Positions 61,101 to 64,000 of a DNA stretch of 64,000 nucleotides are shown here, in pieces. The stretch spans positions 2,666,001 to 2,730,000 of the forward strand of contig NZ_CP024201.1 of the NCBI RefSeq assembly GCF_002749615.1, written 5' to 3'. The position numbers and the translations under genes are program-made. The notes under the pieces were generated by a model. That model was given only the letters and a program-made list of their open reading frames with translations, did no database searches and was not told where the DNA came from. Numbering within the stretch: position 1 is the first letter of the stretch; every line of letters begins with the position of its first letter. The stretch comes from Caulobacter mirabilis. GTDB taxonomy: Bacteria; Pseudomonadota; Alphaproteobacteria; Caulobacterales; Caulobacteraceae.

Positions 61101-64000
61101 CAGGCCGCGCGAACGGTGGCCGCTGGCGAACAGATCCGCATCAATGTTGGCCGTGACGTCCGCGCCGGTCCCGCCGGCGCCGCCGAACCCGCCGACGCCC
61201 AGCGTCAGGGCGCCGTCCAGGGCGATGCTGCCCGAGACGTTGATGCCGCCTGCGCCGCCGCCGCCGCCGATCGATTGAGCGATCGCCGCCGAGCGGTCGT
61301 CGCCCACCGCCGTCACCTGCACCCGATCCGCGCCTGGCGCCTTGACCGTCAGATCGACCTTGCCGGCGTTCCCGCCGTCGCCGCCGAAGCCGCCGACGCC
61401 GATCGAGACAGCGCGGCTGGCCCGGCTGCCCGGGGCGGTGATCGCGATGTCGCCGGTGACGTTGACGCCGCCGGAACCGCCGCCGCCGCCGACGCTCTGC
61501 GCCAGGATGCCGTGCGAACCGTCGGCCCGCGTGCGCTTGGCCGGAATGACGAACTCGAGCGGAATGCCGAACGGCGTGAAGTCGATCTTGGTCTCCGGCG
61601 TGGTGACGTCCGAAGCCAGGCCGCGAGCGTGGACGTTGCCGGTGACCGAGGCCTTCACGTCGCCCGCGGTCCCGCCGCCGCCGCCAAAGCCGCCCAGGCC
61701 GATGCCCAGGCTGCCGGCATTGCCGCTGGTCGTGGCCGCGATGCCGCCCGAGACGTTGATCCCGCCGTTGCCGCCGCCGCCGGCCAGGCTCTGGATGATG
61801 ACGCCGTCGGAATTGGCGCCGTCGGTCTGGGTGTCGCCGACGCGGGTCAGGGTCACCTTGCCGGAATTGCCGCCGTCGCCGCCGAAACCGCCGACGCCGA
61901 TCACGCCTGTGCCGACCGTGCCGGTTCCCAGGGCCAGCACGCCGGAGACGTTCAGGCCGCCGTTGCCGCCGCCGCCGCCCAGGCTCTGGGCGATGACGCC
62001 GTCGGCGTTGTTTCCGGTGGTGATGTAGCGGCCGGTGACCGTGCCGGTCACATCGGTCGCGTCGCCGCCGCCACCGCCGAAGCCGCCGACGCCCAGGCCG
62101 ATCGCAACCGCCGCGCTGCTGCCCGCCGTCAAGGCCAGGGAGCCAGTGACGTTCATGCCGCCCGAACCGCCCGCGCCGCCCAGGCTCTGCAGCATGGCCC
62201 CGAAGGACTCGTCGCCCAGAGTCGTGACGTCGCCCGTCAGCACGCCGGTGACCGTGGAGGCGTTCCCGCCCCCGCCGCCGAAGCCGCCCAGGCCGAAGCC
62301 GAGCACGCCGTTGGTCCCGGCGCTGATGCTGGCCCCGCCGGTGACGTTGAAGCCGCCGACCCCGCCGCCGCCGCCGACGCTTTGCAGCAGGACGCCGTGC
62401 GCCTGTTTGCCCTCGGTGCGGACGTCGCCGATGATCGAGGCGTTGACCAGCCCGGCGTCGCCGCCGCCGCCGCCGAAGCCGCCGATCCCGACGCCAATCG
62501 TGCCGGTTCCGCCGCCGCTCAGGGCCAGGCTCAGGCCGCCGGTGACGTTGAAGCCGCCGTTGCCGCCGCCGCCGCCCAGGCTCTGGTAGCTGACGCCGAA
62601 GCTGCGGTCGCCGAGGGTCAGGACGTCGCCCGTGACGCCGCCGGTGACCGCCTTGGCGTCGCCGCCGTCGCCGCCGAAGCCGCCGACGCCGACCATGATG
62701 TTGCCGGACACGCTCTTGGAGGCCGAAAGACCGCCCGAGACGTTGAACGCGCCGTTGCCGCCGCCGCCGCCGACGCTCTGGGCCAGCACGCCGGAGGCGT
62801 CCTTGCCCTTGGTCTTCACGTCGCCGGTGATCTTGGCCGAAACCGCCTCGGCGTCGCCGCCGTCGCCGCCGCCTCCGCCGACGCCGACCCCCACGTTCCC
62901 CGCGCCGCCCTTGGCCGCGGCGATGCCGCCGGTGACATTGAAGCCGCCATTGCCGCCGCCGCCGCCGATGCTCTGCGCCAGGATCGCCCGGGCGCCGTCG
63001 CCGAGCGTCAGCGCCGCCAGCAGCGTGTCGTTGGGATCGGCGACGCCCTCGTTGACCTTCAGCGTGACGATCCCGGCGTTTCCGCCGCCGCCGCCGGTTC
63101 CGCCGACGCCCACGCCGAGAGTCCCCGCGCCGCCGCCCGAGGCCGCGATGCCCGCCGTGACGTTGAAGCCGCCGTTGCCGCCCCCGCCGCCCACGCTCTG
63201 GGCGATGATGGCGTCGCTGTCCTTGCCGGCCGTCTGGGTCGCGCCGGTGACCGTCAGGGTCACGTCGCCCGACTTGCCGCCGGTTCCGCCCGAACCGCCC
63301 ACGCCGACGTTGATCGTACCGGCGGCCGCGCCCGAAACGGCGATGCCGGCGGCGACATTGAAGCCGCCGTTGCCGCCCCCGCCGCCGATGCTCTGGGCCA
63401 CGACGCCGTCGGACTCCGCGCCCAGGGTGGTGACGTCGCCGGTCACCGTCGCGCCGACACGCTTGCCCTCGCCGCCGCCGCCGCCGGCCCCGCCGACGCC
63501 GACCGAAATGGCCCCACCGACCGAGCTCGCGCCGCCGATGGAGCCGGACACGTTGAAGCCGCCCGAACCGCCGCCGCCGCCCACGCTCTGTGCCAGGAAG
63601 CCGTCGGACTGGTCCTTCTCGGTGAGGATCGACATGGACGAGGCGTCGACCTCGCCGCCCTCGCCGCCGCCGCCGCCGGCCCCGCCGACGCCGACCGACA
63701 GGGCGCCGCCGACCGCGCCGCCGCCGCCGATCGAACCGGACACGTTGAAGGCGCCGGACCCGCCGCCGCCGCCGATGCTCTGCACCGTCACGCCGGCAGA
63801 CTGTTTGCCCTTGGTCTGGACCGCGCCCAGCGCGTCGCCCTTCACCTTGCCGCCCTTGCCGCCGCCGCCGCCGGAACCGCCGACGCCGATCGCTGCGCCC
63901 AGGCCGACAGACCCCGCGCCGCCGATCGCGCCGGAGACATTGAAGCCGCCCGAACCGCCGCCGCCGCCGACGCTCTGCACCAGCAGACCGCCGGACTGGT
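55107..64000 (-). CDS. Giant glycine-rich repeat autotransporter (3' part; N-terminus beyond the window)
   Basis: At least 2957 residues; the reading frame stays open to the right edge, so signal peptide and true start lie outside. The passenger is built from about 36 repeats (hand count) with the core AQSxGGGGGxGGxNVSG and a following G-rich turn, spaced roughly 55-90 residues. Repeats are most regular near the right edge and decay toward the C-terminus. This pattern suggests a long beta-helix. After about residue 2480 of the visible part come a linker (LDLREGAGSTGTFTNNG region) and a C-terminal autotransporter barrel of about 280 residues ending RLTAKWKF with the terminal Phe used by the Bam complex. 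No protease triad or RGD-type motif was seen. Likely a surface adhesin or structural filament. Confidence 0.9.
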   Translation of the reverse strand, partial: QSGGLLVQSVGGGGGSGGFNVSGAIGGAGSVGLGAAIGVGGSGGGGGKGGKVKGDALGAVQTKGKQSAGVTVQSIGGGGGSGAFNVSGSIGGGGAVGGALSVGVGGAGGGGGEGGEVDASSMSILTEKDQSDGFLAQSVGGGGGSGGFNVSGSIGGASSVGGAISVGVGGAGGGGGEGKRVGATVTGDVTTLGAESDGVVAQSIGGGGGNGGFNVAAGIAVSGAAAGTINVGVGGSGGTGGKSGDVTLTVTGATQTAGKDSDAIIAQSVGGGGGNGGFNVTAGIAASGGGAGTLGVGVGGTGGGGGNAGIVTLKVNEGVADPNDTLLAALTLGDGARAILAQSIGGGGGNGGFNVTGGIAAAKGGAGNVGVGVGGGGGDGGDAEAVSAKITGDVKTKGKDASGVLAQSVGGGGGNGAFNVSGGLSASKSVSGNIMVGVGGFGGDGGDAKAVTGGVTGDVLTLGDRSFGVSYQSLGGGGGNGGFNVTGGLSLALSGGGTGTIGVGIGGFGGGGGDAGLVNASIIGDVRTEGKQAHGVLLQSVGGGGGVGGFNVTGGASISAGTNGVLGFGLGGFGGGGGNASTVTGVLTGDVTTLGDESFGAMLQSLGGAGGSGGMNVTGSLALTAGSSAAVAIGLGVGGFGGGGGDATDVTGTVTGRYITTGNNADGVIAQSLGGGGGNGGLNVSGVLALGTGTVGTGVIGVGGFGGDGGNSGKVTLTRVGDTQTDGANSDGVIIQSLAGGGGNGGINVSGGIAATTSGNAGSLGIGLGGFGGGGGTAGDVKASVTGNVHARGLASDVTTPETKIDFTPFGIPLEFVIPAKRTRADGSHGILAQSVGGGGGSGGVNVTGDIAITAPGSRASRAVSIGVGGFGGDGGNAGKVDLTVKAPGADRVQVTAVGDDRSAAIAQSIGGGGGAGGINVSGSIALDGALTLGVGGFGGAGGTGADVTANIDADLFASGHRSRGLLAQSVGGGGGSGAINVSGGITANKSTKEPAVSFGLGGFGGAGNISGDVDVVQKGQVMVDGIGAVGVLVQSVAGGGGSGGLNVSSAITAGGEKGYALGVGVGGTGGTGADAGDVTLNSTGNIFVNARAVASPAPGGDAFESVQFTGDANGILAQSIGGGGGVGGINATGVIAPFGNPMAIGVGGSGGSGGDGGKVSVTRGYASDGSSAAALIRTFGDNSAALFAQSVGGGGGKAGMNFTFAATVAPAGDNTVAALISVGGSGAGAGSGDDVAVKHNGNLLTAGNGSDGLVAQSLGGGGGDANFNIGFGVLRKANALNLAVGGATGAGGTGGDVDVEHKGIIATGGDNASAIRAQSIGGGGGNTVLDLALGILTKNALSITVGRQGGAGGAAGDVKVKSDGRLETKGDKSHGVFAQSIGGGGGASSATTVGASGASGQGANAESYSGSVSVGLEGGVGATGGDVDVDVKGVVLTEGDEARGVFAQSIGGGGGAGGAASNAIVRSAGALTVGVGGTGGTGATSGGVTVANAGTIYTKGDNAEGVLAQAIGGGGGIGGHARTLAFQVGGTPSTTTSNTTSINVGGSGGTGADAGAVKVTNTGIIATEGDLSFGVRAQSIGGGGGIGGAAINARLQGTRASNSIDINVGGAGGTGGAGGLVEVTNRGQIFTKGRAASGISANSIGGGGGDAGLILDVVGGVAGGSNQSNRFVGNFGGKGGTGGVGGNVTVTNQKTAAANTGEIGTLGDGAHGIFAMSLGGGGGNGSSVISVTALYTGNDSIAAGLNIGGAGGSGNSAGVVTVLNDGLIDTSGAGAHGILAQSIGGGGGNGGMVIAANAMITKKDSITPLLSVGGLGGDGGDGGAVNVTNSGRIITRGANSHGIVAQSIGGGGGNANLALSASGSGEAFALNSVVNVLVGGLGGGTGGAGGAVTVNHSGDITVLGKGSVAIKAESINGGGGSAEFDFSGIVGLPGVPFVGPGGAHVVPDPVIEGRAGGKNVAGMNAGLVTVNTSGTFGVGGDNGVGVFNQAIGGGGGSVLLRGVLATGITDPTLPGTAAPIHLRLALGGVGGQDNNGGDIRSGHTGRIVTTGRNTPGTLVQSIGGGGGRGLIDVTAPSGTQAGPIELALGGENGRNETGGDVFRNHTGEIISTGAFSPAVILQSIGGGGGSAGVVVNRGPAAAARSAAVTAAGGVTLNAALGANGGAGLDAGVVNAVYGGGLTSTGADAPVLVVQSIGAGGGQVSAAGVDSLQVRLGATGGATGNGGAITVANTGQIRSDGDRSHGVFLQSIGGGGGAVFGRAPTTQVTRSNQNAGDGGAIAFTQTGDILAFGNQAYGLIAQSLGGGGGWVEGAFAGTAGGAGRGGAINLAIAGQLLAAGEGSTGVFAQSLGSLGGGDISLTSSGMIRGGGGAGAGVRLDGGANNLVSTTGSISAVSGLAVTGTTGNDRIRNRGLVVGDLVLGGGQNAFVNETGASYIAMRRIDLREGAGSTGTFTNNGAFLMGLDAPKVPLDLAAGAGFANLDSVGDRAANLLYGTRVINTVELDGDFVQSASGYLGFDVAFGPYASDRVNVTGNATVAGRGGITLTWLENANPVTLFATGGAGVDNGLSIVDTLALDYSVKGDGDGIHLSFVSNFGQPFLNRNERALGGHMDSAILAGGSGGIGRMMALLGNMQAGDEKTYAAVFTQLNPEGFLAPLHVQYDSAASFSRDLFSCGAPGVPVTELCVWGRMEAASSERDGDVENYAVESRGVRLAAGFERPLEGGWTVSGGFGYDSLDQIKIDGGRRGLIEGHGVHVGLGFKRLSEGGTEIGGSITGGLQQMESQRWIDVFDPLLARADFDTSYAQANVRLAHTLRSGRVFVRPALNLAATALRQAAFGEKGAGGLGARGDAETMILGSANPEIALGVTLAEGPTNTAALTLTVGGVFRSKDRIEMPYRLVGSNAAADPAMIGTPLDKEAWRVGVDFNITDKDRFAIKFGYSAEFGDQTENHSGRLTAKWKF
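56880..64000. repeat. Tandem coding repeats of the autotransporter passenger
   Basis: Degenerate tandem repeats of roughly 170-270 bases. Each contains a (CCG)n-like block encoding GGGGG, read as CCGCCGCCGCCG on the plus strand. The repetition extends to the window edge. Such DNA is prone to slippage and recombination, so copy number in related strains probably varies, and assembly in this region deserves caution. Confidence 0.85.

Noticed and set aside
57475..62589. Long plus-strand Pro/Pro/Pro-rich reading frames opposite the autotransporter
   Set aside because: They are mirror translations of the GGGGG repeats (CCG read as Pro) with no start signals or known domains.
57000..64000. CRISPR-like regular repeats
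   Set aside because: The repeats are in-frame coding, degenerate and of unequal length, with no constant direct repeat or spacer size and no cas genes.

Overview
The window is GC-rich DNA from an alphaproteobacterium, most likely of the family Caulobacteraceae (Caulobacter/Phenylobacterium-like). I base this on codon bias so strong that long mirror ORFs run antisense to real genes, a TonB-dependent receptor beside housekeeping genes, a Caulobacter-style export and sugar-transferase gene set, and a FixK/FNR-type box in front of the bd oxidase genes. The genus cannot be fixed from sequence reading alone. Genes are tightly packed: ATGA overlaps are frequent, several convergent pairs overlap at their stops, and no gap exceeds about 300 bases.

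Layout. (a) 1-20.4 kb, housekeeping core: rpsF-rpsR-rplI with a possible SD-masking leader hairpin, a TonB-dependent receptor, dnaB, alr, a Yip1-like membrane protein, radA-cvpA-purF, a bacteriophytochrome kinase, an SBF-like transporter, an unrecognised 107-aa protein, an SDR, and the minus-strand genes der, bamB, a YfgM-like TPR protein and panB. (b) 20.4-23.2 kb: two consecutive three-gene ECF sigma modules, each made of a small membrane protein, a sigma factor and a small one-helix putative anti-sigma. They look like a duplicated cassette. (c) 23.3-26.1 kb: a PQQ-dependent membrane dehydrogenase and a YffB/ArsC-like protein. (d) 26.2-29.8 kb: a three-domain acyl-activating enzyme (acetoacetyl-CoA-synthetase-like adenylation domain, carrier, thioesterase) with a divergent 4'-phosphopantetheinyl transferase. 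(e) 29.8-46.3 kb: a Wzx/Wzy-type polysaccharide locus. An eight-gene minus-strand operon makes nucleotide-activated heptose (transaldolase, two nucleotidyltransferases, GmhB phosphatase, SIS isomerase, two GHMP kinases) and ends in a GH10 glycanase. It is followed by two GT2 enzymes, an initiating sugar transferase, a WecB/TagA enzyme, a polymerase/ligase, a flippase, an export protein, a chain-length protein with a broken kinase site, and kdsA. (f) 46.4-53.9 kb: a cupin/JmjC-like protein, then cydABX and cydDC diverging from one FNR/FixK box. (g) 53.9-64 kb: a patatin-like protein and the 3' part of a giant glycine-rich repeat autotransporter that leaves the window at the right edge.

How the genes work together. 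Region (e) reads as one surface-polysaccharide pathway: sugar supply from sedoheptulose 7-phosphate, lipid-linked assembly, flipping, polymerisation, chain-length control and export, with a periplasmic glycanase for trimming. Region (d) abuts it and could supply an acyl group or an independent small product. This is the least conventional system in the window. The tandem ECF modules are the second most unusual feature. The cyd genes form a complete low-oxygen oxidase unit with its own maturation exporter.
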